The translations under genes and the position numbers were made by a program. A stretch of 64,000 bases of DNA from CAZADA01 sp964568975 (GTDB taxonomy: Bacteria > Pseudomonadota > Alphaproteobacteria > Caulobacterales > Maricaulaceae): NCBI GenBank assembly GCA_964568975.1, contig CAZMSO010000008.1, positions 1 to 64,000 of the forward strand. The letters are read 5' to 3'. The notes under the pieces were generated by a model. It had not been told where the DNA came from and did not search any database. It saw only the letters and a program-made list of their open reading frames with translations. Shown piece after piece: positions 34,060-43,085 of this stretch (positions are counted from its first letter, which is position 1; the number at the start of each line of letters is the position of its first letter).

Positions 34060-34782
34060 TCATGGCGCCCAAAACACGTCAAGCGTCACGTCGGGGTCGC
34101 GCAGCAACGCGCGAATCGGCATCGCCTCCACGGGACCGTCCGCCAAAGCGGCGTCAAACGCCTCGCGTTTCTCCGCGCCCGTGATCATCAGCGCAAGGCG
34201 CGCCGGCTTCACGGCGCCGCAAGTCAGGGTGATGCGCTCCACGTAGTCGCCGGTGACGGCGCTCGGCAAGGCGCGCACCCACGTCACAAGACCGCCCGGG
34301 CCGGGATCGAGGGCGGCGGCGAGGTTCGCCGCGCCGGGAAACCACGACAGCGTGTGGCCGTCCGCGCCCATGCCCAGCACCGCCACATCAAGCGGGCCGC
34401 CGAGCGCGGAGAACACCTCCGCGGCGGTCGCCGCCAGACCGGCTTCCGGCGTGTCGCCAGGGGATTTCAGCGCCACAAACCGCGCCGAGGCCGCCGCCCC
34501 GTGAAGCAACGCCGCGCGCACCATCGCTTCATTAGACGCGGGATGATCAGCCTCCACCCATCGCTCATCGACCAAGACCACGGTCACGCGGCTCCAATCC
34601 ACCTCCGCGTCACGCAGCGCCTCATAAAGCGGGCGCGGCGTCGAGCCGCCGGAGACGCCCAAACGCGCGCGTCCCTGATTGGCGACGGCGTCGCGCAAGC
34701 CCTTCGCGACATGGTCGCGCAACGCCGCGACCAGCGTCGGGCGATCCTCGAACACGCGCTCGGTGATGGCGGCGGTGGGCAT
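34060..34782 (-). CDS. pgl: 6-phosphogluconolactonase
   Basis: Hydrolyses 6-phosphogluconolactone in the oxidative pentose phosphate or Entner-Doudoroff route; 240 residues. The DevB/SOL family motifs are ARLGVSGGSTPRPLYEAL, VTVVLVDERWVEADHPASNEAMVR, LGMGADGHTLSWFPGA and RLALMITGAEKREA. The expected partners zwf and edd are not in the window, so it is separated from the usual cluster or the window ends before them. The ATG at 34782 has only a weak purine-rich upstream sequence. Confidence 0.93.
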   Translation of the reverse strand: MPTAAITERVFEDRPTLVAALRDHVAKGLRDAVANQGRARLGVSGGSTPRPLYEALRDAEVDWSRVTVVLVDERWVEADHPASNEAMVRAALLHGAAASARFVALKSPGDTPEAGLAATAAEVFSALGGPLDVAVLGMGADGHTLSWFPGAANLAAALDPGPGGLVTWVRALPSAVTGDYVERITLTCGAVKPARLALMITGAEKREAFDAALADGPVEAMPIRALLRDPDVTLDVFWAP

Positions 34783-34821
34783 AAGCGTCTCTCTTTCTGG
34801 ACGGGCGGCGACGCGTGCGCG

Positions 34822-35790
34822 TCACACGCCCATATGCTCAAAGGGCGCGGCCTCCGCGAGCACGAAATCAATCAGATTGCGCGCCGCGGCCCCAAGCCGA
34901 CGTCCCTTGGGCCAGACGATGTCATAAGCCCACGCTAATTCGGTCACGCCGCCCACCAAAATCGTGTCCAGCCGGCCGGCGGCGATGTCATCGGCCGCCA
35001 GAACGCGGCGCACCAGTCCGATCCCGCGGCCGGCCACAGCCGCATCAACGATGTGATCCGATTGCGTCAGCCGGTCGCCCAAGCTCGCGGCGGGACCGTC
35101 TGTGTCGCGCTCCACGCCCGCCTCAGCCAGCCAACGCGGCCAGTCCGGCGCGCCCGGGTCGGTCTCAGCGGCCACATCATGGAGCAGCGGCGCGCGCGCC
35201 AACGCCTCACGGCCATCGCCATACGACGCCAAGAGGGCCGGCGCCGCCGCCGGCGACACCGTCTCCGTCAGCAGCCGGCGCGCTTCCAAGCCGCCATGGC
35301 CGCCCGGCCCGAACCGGATGTCGACATCGAGCTGCAACCGGTCGAGGTCCCCAGGCGCGGCGTCTGTCGCCAACACCACCCGCGTGGTCACGCCCTCAGG
35401 CCCGGCGCTTTCGGCCTCAAAGCGCATCAGGCGCGGCGTCAGCCATTTGCGCGCAAACGCCGCCGGCGCGCCCAGCCGCACGCGCGTCTGATCGCCGACG
35501 CCGGCAAAGGATTCAATCGCTTGGCGCATGCGCTCAAATGCGTCCGACAACGCCGGCAGCGCGGCCGCGGCGTCCTCCGTCAGGGCGACGCCGCGCGCGT
35601 GTCGGCGAAAAAGGGCGAGGCCGAGCACGTCTTCAAGCTGTCGGATTTGCTGGCTGACCGCGCCGGGCGTGACGCCCAGCTCATCAGCGGCTTTCGACAA
35701 GCTGCCATGGCGCGCCGCCGCCTCAAACGCCCGCAACGCGTTGAGGGGCGGCAGGCGGCGGGGGCTGGACGTGTTTAGTTTTTCTACCAT
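34822..35790 (-). CDS. LysR family transcriptional regulator (GcvA-like)
   Basis: 322 residues. The winged helix-turn-helix at about residues 14-72 reads LPPLNALRAFEAAARHGSLSKAADELGVTPGAVSQQIRQLEDVLG, typical of the GcvA/AmpR branch; the effector-binding domain starts near residue 100. It is divergent from cysG with 150 bp between. LysR proteins often control the divergent neighbour, so a role in sulfur assimilation is plausible but the GcvA-like sequence does not prove it. A CysB-type sulfur regulator would be expected to look different. Confidence 0.88.
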   Translation of the reverse strand: MVEKLNTSSPRRLPPLNALRAFEAAARHGSLSKAADELGVTPGAVSQQIRQLEDVLGLALFRRHARGVALTEDAAAALPALSDAFERMRQAIESFAGVGDQTRVRLGAPAAFARKWLTPRLMRFEAESAGPEGVTTRVVLATDAAPGDLDRLQLDVDIRFGPGGHGGLEARRLLTETVSPAAAPALLASYGDGREALARAPLLHDVAAETDPGAPDWPRWLAEAGVERDTDGPAASLGDRLTQSDHIVDAAVAGRGIGLVRRVLAADDIAAGRLDTILVGGVTELAWAYDIVWPKGRRLGAAARNLIDFVLAEAAPFEHMGV

Positions 35791-35916
35791 CGCTGCTTAG
35801 ACCATTTCGTTTGTCGCGGCCGCGCGTCACCCCACATCGTGATCACGGCGGGGCGTAGACGGGGTAAACCCGCGCAGCCGGCGTCCGTATTTGGGAAGGA
35901 GCGCTGCAGGGCAGCG

Positions 35917-35929
35917 TTAGCATAGCTAA
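35917..35929. promoter_or_regulatory. LTTR-like T-N11-A box before cysG
   Basis: TTAGC-ATA-GCTAA is a 13-base dyad of exact T-N11-A form, the LysR-family binding consensus. It sits 12 bases before the cysG ATG. Directly upstream is a second dyad, CGCTGC (902-907) with GCAGCG (911-916). Confidence 0.45.
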
Positions 35930-35940
35930 AGGGCGCCAGG

Positions 35941-37398
35941 ATGCACGTGTTTCCCGCCATGTTTTCCGCAGCCGGCCGGCGCTTGGTGATTGTGGGCGGC
36001 GGCGAGCTGGCGCGCCGCAAAGCGCGCTTGGCGGCGACGACGCCGGCGGCGCTCACGCTGATCGCGCCCGCCTTCGCGGATGAGTATGAAACGGAGTTCG
36101 CCGACCGCGCGGAGTTTGTGCGCCGAGCGCCGCGCCGCGCGGATTTCGCCGGCGCGGCGTTGGCGATTGTCGCCGAGGATGATCACGATCGCGCGACGGT
36201 CGCCGCCTGCCTCGCGCGCCAAGCCGGCGCGCCCGTCAATGTGGTCGATCGGCCGGAGCTGAGCGATTGGACGATGCCGGCGGTCATTGACCGGGGCCAA
36301 GTGGTCGCGGCCATCGCGACGGGCGGCGCAGCTCCGGTGATTGCGCGCGATGTGCGCGCGACGCTTGAGGCGCTGCTGCCGGCGCGCTTGGGCGATCTCG
36401 CCCGCCTCGCCCAGGGCTTTCGCGCCCGGGTGAAGGATGCGTTGCCGTCCGAGACGGCGCGCCGCGCCTTTTGGGAGCGGGCGTTGCGCGGGCCGGCGGC
36501 GGAGCGCGCCTTAGCCGGGGACGCCGCCGGGGCTGCGGCCGCACTGGACGCCGCCCTCGCCGAACCGGACGCCTCGGCGGGCGTGGTCCATATTGTCGGC
36601 GCTGGGCCGGGCGATCCCGAACTCTTGACGCTGAAAGCGCTGCGCATTCTTCAAGACGCTGACATCGTGTTTTACGATTCCCTGGTCGGGCCGGGCGTGC
36701 TGGACCGGATCCGCCGTGACGCGGAGCGCGTCTTTGTCGGCAAGCGCCGCGCGCGCCACGCCGTTCCCCAAGCTGAGATCCACGGGCGTCTTGTGGCGGC
36801 CGCGCGCGCCGGCCAGCGGGTCGTGCGCTTGAAGGGCGGCGATCCTTTTGTGTTCGGCCGCGGCGGTGAGGAGCTGGAGGCCCTGCGCGCCGCCGGCGTG
36901 GAGGCCCATGTGGTTGCGGGCGTCTCCTCGGCGTTGGCGGCCTCAGCCGCGGCGGCCGCCCCGCTGACCCACCGCGATCACGCCCAAGCCGTCACCTTCG
37001 TCACAGGTCACGCCAAGAATGGCGAGACGCCGGATTTGGATTGGTTCGCGCTCGCGCGCTCAAACCAGACGGTGGTGGTGTTCATGGGCGTCAACGCCGC
37101 GCCCGTCATCGCCCAACGCCTGGTCGCCGCGGGCCGGGACGCGGCCACGCCCGTGGCGGTCGTGGAAAACGCAAGCTTGCCCCAGCAGAAAGTCGTGCGC
37201 GCCCCCTTAGGCGGTGTCGCAGCCGCGATGGCGGAGGCCGGCGTGGTCGGTCCCGCGCTTCTCATCATTGGCGAGGTGGCCGGCGTCGCCGTGGCGCCGC
37301 CCCAGGACGCTGCCGGCGCTCCTTCCTCGCCACACGCGCCGCGGGCATTGACGCCGCGCACGCTCCACCTTGCGCTGTTGGAGGAGGCCGCCGCATGA
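35941..37398 (+). CDS. cysG: Siroheme synthase CysG
   Basis: Trifunctional enzyme making siroheme for sulfite reductase; 485 residues. The N-terminal Rossmann domain (precorrin-2 dehydrogenase/ferrochelatase) has VIVGGGELARRKARL and IVAEDDHDRATVAA. The C-terminal uroporphyrinogen III methyltransferase starts near residue 215 with VVHIVGAGPGDPELLTLKAL, then YDSLV, RLKGGDPFVFGRGGEE and VVAGVSSALAASAAAAAPLTHRD. ATG 35941 gives MHVFPAMF; an ATG at 35959 is the alternative. The ATGA overlap with the DUF2849 gene marks the start of the sulfur operon. Confidence 0.95.
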   Translation: MHVFPAMFSAAGRRLVIVGGGELARRKARLAATTPAALTLIAPAFADEYETEFADRAEFVRRAPRRADFAGAALAIVAEDDHDRATVAACLARQAGAPVNVVDRPELSDWTMPAVIDRGQVVAAIATGGAAPVIARDVRATLEALLPARLGDLARLAQGFRARVKDALPSETARRAFWERALRGPAAERALAGDAAGAAAALDAALAEPDASAGVVHIVGAGPGDPELLTLKALRILQDADIVFYDSLVGPGVLDRIRRDAERVFVGKRRARHAVPQAEIHGRLVAAARAGQRVVRLKGGDPFVFGRGGEELEALRAAGVEAHVVAGVSSALAASAAAAAPLTHRDHAQAVTFVTGHAKNGETPDLDWFALARSNQTVVVFMGVNAAPVIAQRLVAAGRDAATPVAVVENASLPQQKVVRAPLGGVAAAMAEAGVVGPALLIIGEVAGVAVAPPQDAAGAPSSPHAPRALTPRTLHLALLEEAAA

Positions 37399-37715
37399 GT
37401 TCTGTCCGCCCCGCGCTGAAGCCTGAGACGCCGAAACTCGTCACCGCCTGGGACGCCCGCACAGGCCGCACCGTTTATCGGGGCCCGGACGGCGGATGGC
37501 TGCCGCAGCCCGCCGGCGCGGCGGTGCTGACCGGCGACGCCGCAGAGGCCGCCCTTGCGGCCGCTCAAGCCGACGAGGCCGTCATCCTCGACCCGTATTT
37601 CATGGAAGCCACCGCTGAGGGCGCGATCGCCGGGCGTGAAGCGTTGCGCGAGACGATCCGCACCCGCGGCCCCACCACGCGCCCCGACCTCGGCAAGCAG
37701 GCGGAGAACGCGTGA
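37395..37715 (+). CDS. DUF2849 domain protein
   Basis: 106 residues, soluble, with KLVTAWDARTGRTVYRGPDGGWLP and EAVILDPYFMEA, matching DUF2849, a small family found beside sulfite reductase in alphaproteobacteria. Its function is unproven; position between siroheme synthase and CysI suggests support of sulfite reduction. The start overlaps the cysG stop as ATGA and its stop overlaps the cysI start as TGATG. Confidence 0.83.
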   Translation: MSSVRPALKPETPKLVTAWDARTGRTVYRGPDGGWLPQPAGAAVLTGDAAEAALAAAQADEAVILDPYFMEATAEGAIAGREALRETIRTRGPTTRPDLGKQAENA

Positions 37716-39379
37716 TGTACCGTTATGACGAGTTCGACGCCCAGCTTGTGCGCGAGCGCGCCGCGCAGTTCCGCGGCCAAGTGGCGCGGCGGCTGTCGGG
37801 CGCGATCACGGAGGATCAGTTCAAGCCGTTGAGGCTGATGAACGGCGTCTACCTCCAGCTTCACGCTTACATGCTGCGTGTCGCCATCCCCTATGGCCAG
37901 CTGTCGGGCCGGCAACTGCGCCGCCTCGCCCACATCGCGCGCACCTATGACAAAGGGTATGGCCACTTCACGACGCGCCAGAACATCCAGTTCAACTGGC
38001 CGGCGCTGGTGGACATCCCCGACATCCTTGACCAGCTGGCGGAGGTGGAGATGCACGCCATCCAGACCTCCGGCAACACCATCCGCAACGTCACTGCGGA
38101 CCATTTCGCGGGCGCGGCCGCCGATGAGATCGAAGACCCGCGGCCGTGGTGCGAGCTGATCCGGCAATGGTCGACGCTGCATCCGGAGTTCAGCTTTCTG
38201 CCGCGCAAATTCAAAATCGCCGTCACGGCCGCGGAAACGGACCGGGCTGCGGTGCGCGTCCACGACATTGGCTTGCACATGAAACGCAACGCCGACGGCT
38301 TGATCGGCTTTGAGGTGATTGTCGGCGGCGGCCAGGGGCGCACGCCTTATGTCGGCGTGACGGTGCGCGACTGGCTCGCGAAGGATGAACTCCTCGGCTA
38401 TCTCACCGCGATTTTGCGCGTCTACAATCGCTATGGCCGGCGCGACAACAAGTACAAAGCCCGCATCAAAATCCTCGTGAACGAGATCGGCCGCGACGCG
38501 TTCACTGACCAGGTGGAGACGGAGCACGACGCGATCCTGCGCGACGGCTTGGAGATCGACGCGCCGCAAGAGGAGATCGCGCGCATCGCCGCTTATTTCG
38601 AGCCGCCGGCGTTCGCGGTCCTGCCGGAACGCTCTGAAGGCTTTGAGCAAGCCAAGGCCGACAGCCGCGCCTTCGCGCGCTGGGCGCGCATCAACACCCA
38701 CCCCCATCGTATGCCCGGCTATGCGAGCGTCACCATCAGTCTCAAACCCGTTGGCGGCGCGCCGGGGGATGCGACGGCGGATCAGATGGACGCAGTCGCG
38801 GCGGTCGGCGAACGCTATGGTCTCGACGACATCCGCGTCACGCACGAGCAGAATCTCGTGCTGGCCCATGTGCGGCGCGACGACTTGCCGGCGGTCTATG
38901 CTGCGTTAGACGCCGCGGGCCTCGCCACGCCGAACGCGGGTCTGATTTCCGACATCATCGCGTGTCCCGGCCTCGACTATTGCAACTTGGCCAACACCCG
39001 CTCGATCCCCGTGGCCCAAGCGATTGCGGAGCGCTTCGCTGATCTCGACGCTCAAGAAACGATTGGCGAGCTGAAGATCAAAATCTCCGGCTGCATCAAC
39101 GCCTGCGGTCATCACCATGTCGGCCACATTGGCATTTTGGGCGTCGATAAGCGGGGCGCGGAGTTTTACCAAATCACGCTCGGCGGGCGCGCGGACGAGC
39201 ACGCCGCTATTGGCGAGATTGTCGGCAAAGGCCTCGAAGCTGACGACATTCCCGACGCCATCGAGCGCTTGGTTGCGCGCTATCTCACCCTGCGCGCCGA
39301 CGAGACCGACCGCTTCATCGATGTCTATGCGCGCGTGGGCGCAGAACCCTTCAAGGAGGCCCTTTATGCCGCTGCTTAA
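37715..39379 (+). CDS. cysI: Sulfite reductase hemoprotein (CysI type)
   Basis: Reduces sulfite to sulfide with six electrons; 554 residues from ATG 37715. Two ferredoxin-like half-domains and two NIR_SIR domains are recognised. Substrate and siroheme motifs: YGHFTTRQNIQFNWP, SGNTIRNVTADHFAGA, PRKFKIAV, and the 4Fe-4S/siroheme cysteines in CPGLDYCNLANT and CINACGHHHVGHIG. It fits the alphaproteobacterial form partnered with DUF934. A GTG at 37712 would only add one Met. It overlaps the DUF934 gene by 14 bp. Confidence 0.94.
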   Translation: MYRYDEFDAQLVRERAAQFRGQVARRLSGAITEDQFKPLRLMNGVYLQLHAYMLRVAIPYGQLSGRQLRRLAHIARTYDKGYGHFTTRQNIQFNWPALVDIPDILDQLAEVEMHAIQTSGNTIRNVTADHFAGAAADEIEDPRPWCELIRQWSTLHPEFSFLPRKFKIAVTAAETDRAAVRVHDIGLHMKRNADGLIGFEVIVGGGQGRTPYVGVTVRDWLAKDELLGYLTAILRVYNRYGRRDNKYKARIKILVNEIGRDAFTDQVETEHDAILRDGLEIDAPQEEIARIAAYFEPPAFAVLPERSEGFEQAKADSRAFARWARINTHPHRMPGYASVTISLKPVGGAPGDATADQMDAVAAVGERYGLDDIRVTHEQNLVLAHVRRDDLPAVYAALDAAGLATPNAGLISDIIACPGLDYCNLANTRSIPVAQAIAERFADLDAQETIGELKIKISGCINACGHHHVGHIGILGVDKRGAEFYQITLGGRADEHAAIGEIVGKGLEADDIPDAIERLVARYLTLRADETDRFIDVYARVGAEPFKEALYAAA

Positions 39380-39902
39380 GAACGGACGCCCGGTCGCGGA
39401 CACCTGGACGCGCGTCAGCGATGACGCGGCGGTTCCCGCGACGCGCGATGTGATTGTCTCGCTTGATCGGCTTCTCGCAGAGACTGCGGCGTTGACCGCG
39501 CGGCCTGGCCGCTTGGGCGTGGCGCTTGCGCCGGATGCGGATCTCGACACTTTAGCGCCGCATCTCGCAAACCTTGATCTGGTCGCGGTCGCCTTTCCCC
39601 GCTTCGCGGACGGGCGCGGCTACTCCCTGGCGTCTTTGCTGCGGATGCGATATGCGTTTGCGGGAGAAATTCGCGCGGTGGGCGACGTTTTGCGCGATCA
39701 GATCGGGTTTATGATGCGTTGCGGCATTGATGCGGTGGATCTGCGCAACGCGCAAGCGGATGAGGCGGCGCTGGCGCTGAGCGAGATCGGCGTTGTGTAT
39801 CAAACCGCCGCCGACGGCGCGACGCCGGCCTGGCGCGCGCGGCGTTTGGCCCGCACGCAGGCGGCGCAGCCGGCGCAGGATTTGCGTGTCGCGGCGGAGT
39901 GA
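39366..39902 (+). CDS. DUF934 domain protein, sulfite reduction accessory
   Basis: 178 residues. LDLVAVAFPRFADGRGYSLASLLRMRYAFAGEIRAVGDVLRDQIGFMMRCGIDAVDLR is the DUF934 signature. Members sit next to CysI and are thought to help electron delivery or sulfite reductase function; the biochemical role is not settled. ATG 39366 follows AAGGAGG, and the gene overlaps cysI by 14 bp. cysH follows after 61 bp. Confidence 0.88.
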   Translation: MPLLKNGRPVADTWTRVSDDAAVPATRDVIVSLDRLLAETAALTARPGRLGVALAPDADLDTLAPHLANLDLVAVAFPRFADGRGYSLASLLRMRYAFAGEIRAVGDVLRDQIGFMMRCGIDAVDLRNAQADEAALALSEIGVVYQTAADGATPAWRARRLARTQAAQPAQDLRVAAE

Positions 39903-39963
39903 GGGTGTGCGGCGGCGCGGAGAGGGCGTGCCGCGGCGCGCGAGACAGTGAGGCCTGGTCAGA

Positions 39964-40725
39964 ATGACCCGTCTTGATCACGAGCACTGGGATGTTGGCG
40001 ACGCCGCCGCACTCAACCGGCGGTGGCGCGGCGCGTCCGCGACGGCCGTCTTGGCTGCGGCGATCGCGGCGTTCCGCGGACGCATCGCGCTTGTGTCGTC
40101 TTTCGGGGCGGAGTCCGCAGTGCTGCTGCACCTTGCCGCAGAGATTGATCGCGATGTACCGGTCCTGTTCTTAGACACCGGCAAGCATTTCGATAAGACC
40201 TTAGATCACCGCGCGCGTTTGACGGCGCAGCTTGGGCTTCGCGATGTGCGCCTGATCGCGCCGAATGCCGAGGAAATGCGGGTGGAGGATCCAAGCGGCG
40301 ACCTCTACAGCTTCGACCCCGACGCCTGCTGCGCGTTGCGCAAGACGCGGCCGCTGGAGCGCGCCCTCGCCGGGTTTGACGCCTGGGTGACGGGACGCAA
40401 GCGGTTCCAAACGACGGAGCGGTTGAGCTTGCCGGCTTTTGAGACGGACGCCGACGGCCGTATTAAGGTCAACCCGCTCGCGAATTGGACGCCGGGCATG
40501 ATCGACGCGTATCTGGACGCCCACGCGCTGCCGCGCCATCCGTTGACGGCTCAGGGTTTCCGCTCCATCGGATGTGCGCCGTGCACCACGCCCGTCGCCG
40601 ACGGCGAGGACCATCGCGCGGGTCGTTGGCGCGGCCGGGCGAAGGCGGAATGCGGCATTCACATCCATCCCGACGGCCGCATAGAGCGGGTCCCGGCGGC
40701 GGCCGTCGCGCCGTTCGATCGTTAG
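39964..40725 (+). CDS. cysH: Assimilatory APS/PAPS reductase (iron-sulfur type)
   Basis: Reduces activated sulfate to sulfite with thioredoxin as donor; 253 residues. Nucleotide-binding PP-loop SSFGAESAVLL and FLDTGKHFDKT are present. A CC pair (in DACCALRK) and CAPC together supply four cysteines for a 4Fe-4S cluster, the mark of APS-reductase-type enzymes. The catalytic Cys is in the conserved ECGIH. Adenylylsulfate, not PAPS, is therefore the likelier substrate; no APS kinase or sulfurylase gene is in the window. It is the last gene of the block. Confidence 0.92.
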   Translation: MTRLDHEHWDVGDAAALNRRWRGASATAVLAAAIAAFRGRIALVSSFGAESAVLLHLAAEIDRDVPVLFLDTGKHFDKTLDHRARLTAQLGLRDVRLIAPNAEEMRVEDPSGDLYSFDPDACCALRKTRPLERALAGFDAWVTGRKRFQTTERLSLPAFETDADGRIKVNPLANWTPGMIDAYLDAHALPRHPLTAQGFRSIGCAPCTTPVADGEDHRAGRWRGRAKAECGIHIHPDGRIERVPAAAVAPFDR

Positions 40726-40797
40726 CGGGCGCGACCCCAACGGGTTTCACGACCGCGGTCTTCCGCCGACGCCGCGTCCCGTCCCATTAAGCCGTGA

Positions 40798-40869
40798 GCT
40801 CAGCGCGAGGCTGAGCCGCTCGGACGTCAAGCCGCCTTGCGGCGGCTTGACGCTCAGGCTTCCGGAAGC
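40798..40869. terminator. Triple dyad between convergent cysH and lpxB
   Basis: Three adjacent structures lie in the 214-bp gap: a 7-bp stem (798-804/810-816), a perfect 12-bp stem with a 4-base loop (825-836/841-852) and a 12-bp palindrome GCTTCCGGAAGC (858-869). It is placed as a bidirectional terminator. No T runs follow, so Rho-dependent ends or protein binding are alternatives. Confidence 0.55.
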
Positions 40870-40939
40870 GTGATTAACGCGGCGCGGTTAAAACAGCGCC
40901 GTCGGGGCTGGCCGCGCCGCCGACTGATCGCGCGAGGCC

Positions 40940-42124
40940 TTACGCGTTCACCCTTTGAAGCTGGGTCTCGCTGAGCGTCAACAGCACGGCGTCCGCCGCG
41001 CGCGTGCTCGCTGGAGCGCCCTGGCCGCGCATTGCCGCGACGGCGTCGCGGAGTTTTGCGCGCGTGTGCGCGGCCAAGATGTCGTCCTCCAAATACCGGC
41101 GCACCGCTTCCGCCAAGGCCGTGCCTTCGGCGTCGTCTTGGATGAACTCCGGGATCACATGCTCGCCGGCGGCCATGTTCACGAGGGAGATGGTGTCGGC
41201 TTTGACAAGCCGTTTTGCGATTTCGAATGTGAGTGTGTCCAAACGGTAGGCGACCACCGTGGGCGTGTGAGCCATAGCGAGCTCGGTGACCACTGTGCCT
41301 GAGCAGGCGAGAGCCGCGTCCGCGGCGGCGAACGCATCGTGTTTTTCCTCCGCACGCACGGGGCGCACGCGCTTTAGGCGGTCGTCCAGGCGCACTAAGG
41401 TGCGGATCTGATCCTCGATCGGCCGCGCAACGGGGGTCACGATCGCCAGCTGATGGCCGAACCGCGCCTCTAACAGACGCACAGCCTCAGCGAACGGCGT
41501 CGCCAACCGTTGCGCTTCCGTCCGGCGCGAGCCGTAAAGCAGCGCCACCAGCTTCTGGTCCGGCGATATGGCGTGGCGGGCGCGAAAGCCCATGGGATCC
41601 GTCGCCGGCGGGGTGTCGAAGACGGGATGACCGACAAAAGTCGCCGGCAGGCCGTAGGCTTCAAAGTATGGCGGCTCAAAGGGTTGCAGCGTCAGCACAT
41701 GATCAGCGACCCGCGCCAGGCTTGCTGCGCGTTTGGGACGCCACGCCCACACTTGGGGCCCGACATATTTGATTTGCGTGAGGTGCGGCGCGCGGCGGCG
41801 CAAGCGCTCGGCCACACGGATCGTGAACCCCCAAGAATCAATGAGCACCACAGCGTCCGGCGCCGCCGCGAGGGTGGCGCTCACGGTTTCCTCGACGCGT
41901 TTGAGCACACGCCGATACGCGAGCACGCCCTCCATCAGCCCCACAATCGACAGCTCGCTGATGTCGAACGGGCTCTCAATTCCTTGCTCCGCCATCAGCG
42001 CGCCGCCGAGCCCGGAAAACACGGCCTGACCGCCCGTGCGCTCGCGCAGGGCCTTGATCAGTCCCGCGCCCAGCGCGTCGCCGGACGCCTCTGCGGCGAT
42101 GAGATGGATGTGCGGCCCGGCCAT
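40940..42124 (-). CDS. lpxB: Lipid A disaccharide synthase
   Basis: Glycosyltransferase (GT19) joining UDP-2,3-diacylglucosamine and lipid X; 394 residues. Family motifs: IAAEASGDALGAGLI, SGLGG, SELSIVGLMEGV, YVGPQVWAWRPKR, FVGHPVFDT, LLYGSRRTEA, ACSGTVVTELAMAHTPTVVAYR and VKADTISLVNMAAGEHVIPEFIQDD. The ATG is preceded by AGGGGGAG. It is the last gene of the lpx run and faces cysH across a terminator-like region. Confidence 0.96.
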   Translation of the reverse strand: MAGPHIHLIAAEASGDALGAGLIKALRERTGGQAVFSGLGGALMAEQGIESPFDISELSIVGLMEGVLAYRRVLKRVEETVSATLAAAPDAVVLIDSWGFTIRVAERLRRRAPHLTQIKYVGPQVWAWRPKRAASLARVADHVLTLQPFEPPYFEAYGLPATFVGHPVFDTPPATDPMGFRARHAISPDQKLVALLYGSRRTEAQRLATPFAEAVRLLEARFGHQLAIVTPVARPIEDQIRTLVRLDDRLKRVRPVRAEEKHDAFAAADAALACSGTVVTELAMAHTPTVVAYRLDTLTFEIAKRLVKADTISLVNMAAGEHVIPEFIQDDAEGTALAEAVRRYLEDDILAAHTRAKLRDAVAAMRGQGAPASTRAADAVLLTLSETQLQRVNA

Positions 42125-42134
42125 AGTCTCCCCC

Positions 42135-43085
42135 TCACGCCCCGGCGGCGGGGTCGCTGGACGCAGCCGTCGCGCCCGCGCCTTCGACGAACAGACCCGC
42201 AGCGTCCGCCGCGGCCGCGACGGCGTCGCGATCGACGATCAAGGCGCCGCCCGCCTCCACCACAATGCCAGCCAGACCCGCCGCCGCCGCGCCGTGGACC
42301 GTCGCCACGCCCACGGTCGGCAAGTCAACGCGCCGCTCTTGGCTGGGCTTCGTCGTTTTCACCAGCACGCCGCGACGCGCCGTGGACGTCCCGCGGATGG
42401 CCTCAGGCAAATCCGCCACCCGGCGCAGCATGGCGTCCGTGCCCTCTTGGGCTTCGACCGCCAACACCAGCCCGTTACACACGACCGCGCCTTGTCCGAC
42501 ATCGAAGACGCCCAGGGCCCGCGCCACCTCAAAGGCGCGCGCGATGTCCGCGCGATGGGCCTCGCCCGCGGCATGCGCGCCGATCGGCCCTTGCGGCGCC
42601 GTGAGCCGCCGCGCGACGTCCCCCGCCCCCAACACCACCAGCCCCTCCGCCTCAAAGAACCGCACCACGAAGCGCAACAGCGCGTCATCGCCTTGGCCGG
42701 CGGCGGCGATCAGTTGCGGCAGCACCCGCGCGCCGCGCCAATCCACCTTCAAGCTGGCGAAGTCCGGCCGACGCACCACGCCCGCAAAGGCCACCGCGTC
42801 GCAGCCATGGTCGCGCAGGCCCTTCAGCATCTTTCCCACTTCGCCGATCCCGACCCAGTCATGGTCGAACCGCGTCAACGCCGCTGGCTCCGCCCAGCCT
42901 TTCAGCCCCAAGATAAAGACGCCTTTTCCGGCCGCCCGCGCGCCGTCTGCGATGGTGATCGGCAACGCGCCGCCGCCCGCGAGAATGCCTAAACACGTCC
43001 AATCCGCCGCGGCCGCGCCCTGTGAACCGCGCCCGGGGTCGGCGGTCGCGCGCGGCGGGCGCTCAGGCGTGGCGTCGGTGGTCAT
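42135..43085 (-). CDS. lpxI: UDP-2,3-diacylglucosamine pyrophosphatase LpxI
   Basis: Cleaves UDP-2,3-diacylglucosamine to lipid X; LpxI (DUF1009) replaces LpxH in alphaproteobacteria. 316 residues. Motifs: GILAGGGALPITIADGAR, VGIGEVGKMLKGLRDHGCDAVAFAGVVRRPDF, FFEAEGLVVLGAGDVA and LPTVGVATVHGAAAAGLAGIVVEAGGALIVDRD. The first 25 residues are a low-complexity extension. Its start overlaps the lpxA stop as ATGA, and lpxB follows after 10 bases. Confidence 0.93.
   Translation of the reverse strand: MTTDATPERPPRATADPGRGSQGAAAADWTCLGILAGGGALPITIADGARAAGKGVFILGLKGWAEPAALTRFDHDWVGIGEVGKMLKGLRDHGCDAVAFAGVVRRPDFASLKVDWRGARVLPQLIAAAGQGDDALLRFVVRFFEAEGLVVLGAGDVARRLTAPQGPIGAHAAGEAHRADIARAFEVARALGVFDVGQGAVVCNGLVLAVEAQEGTDAMLRRVADLPEAIRGTSTARRGVLVKTTKPSQERRVDLPTVGVATVHGAAAAGLAGIVVEAGGALIVDRDAVAAAADAAGLFVEGAGATAASSDPAAGA

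Noticed and set aside
35791..35940. SAM or cobalamin riboswitch before cysG
   Set aside because: The 150-bp region is too short and has no recognisable conserved core of these classes.
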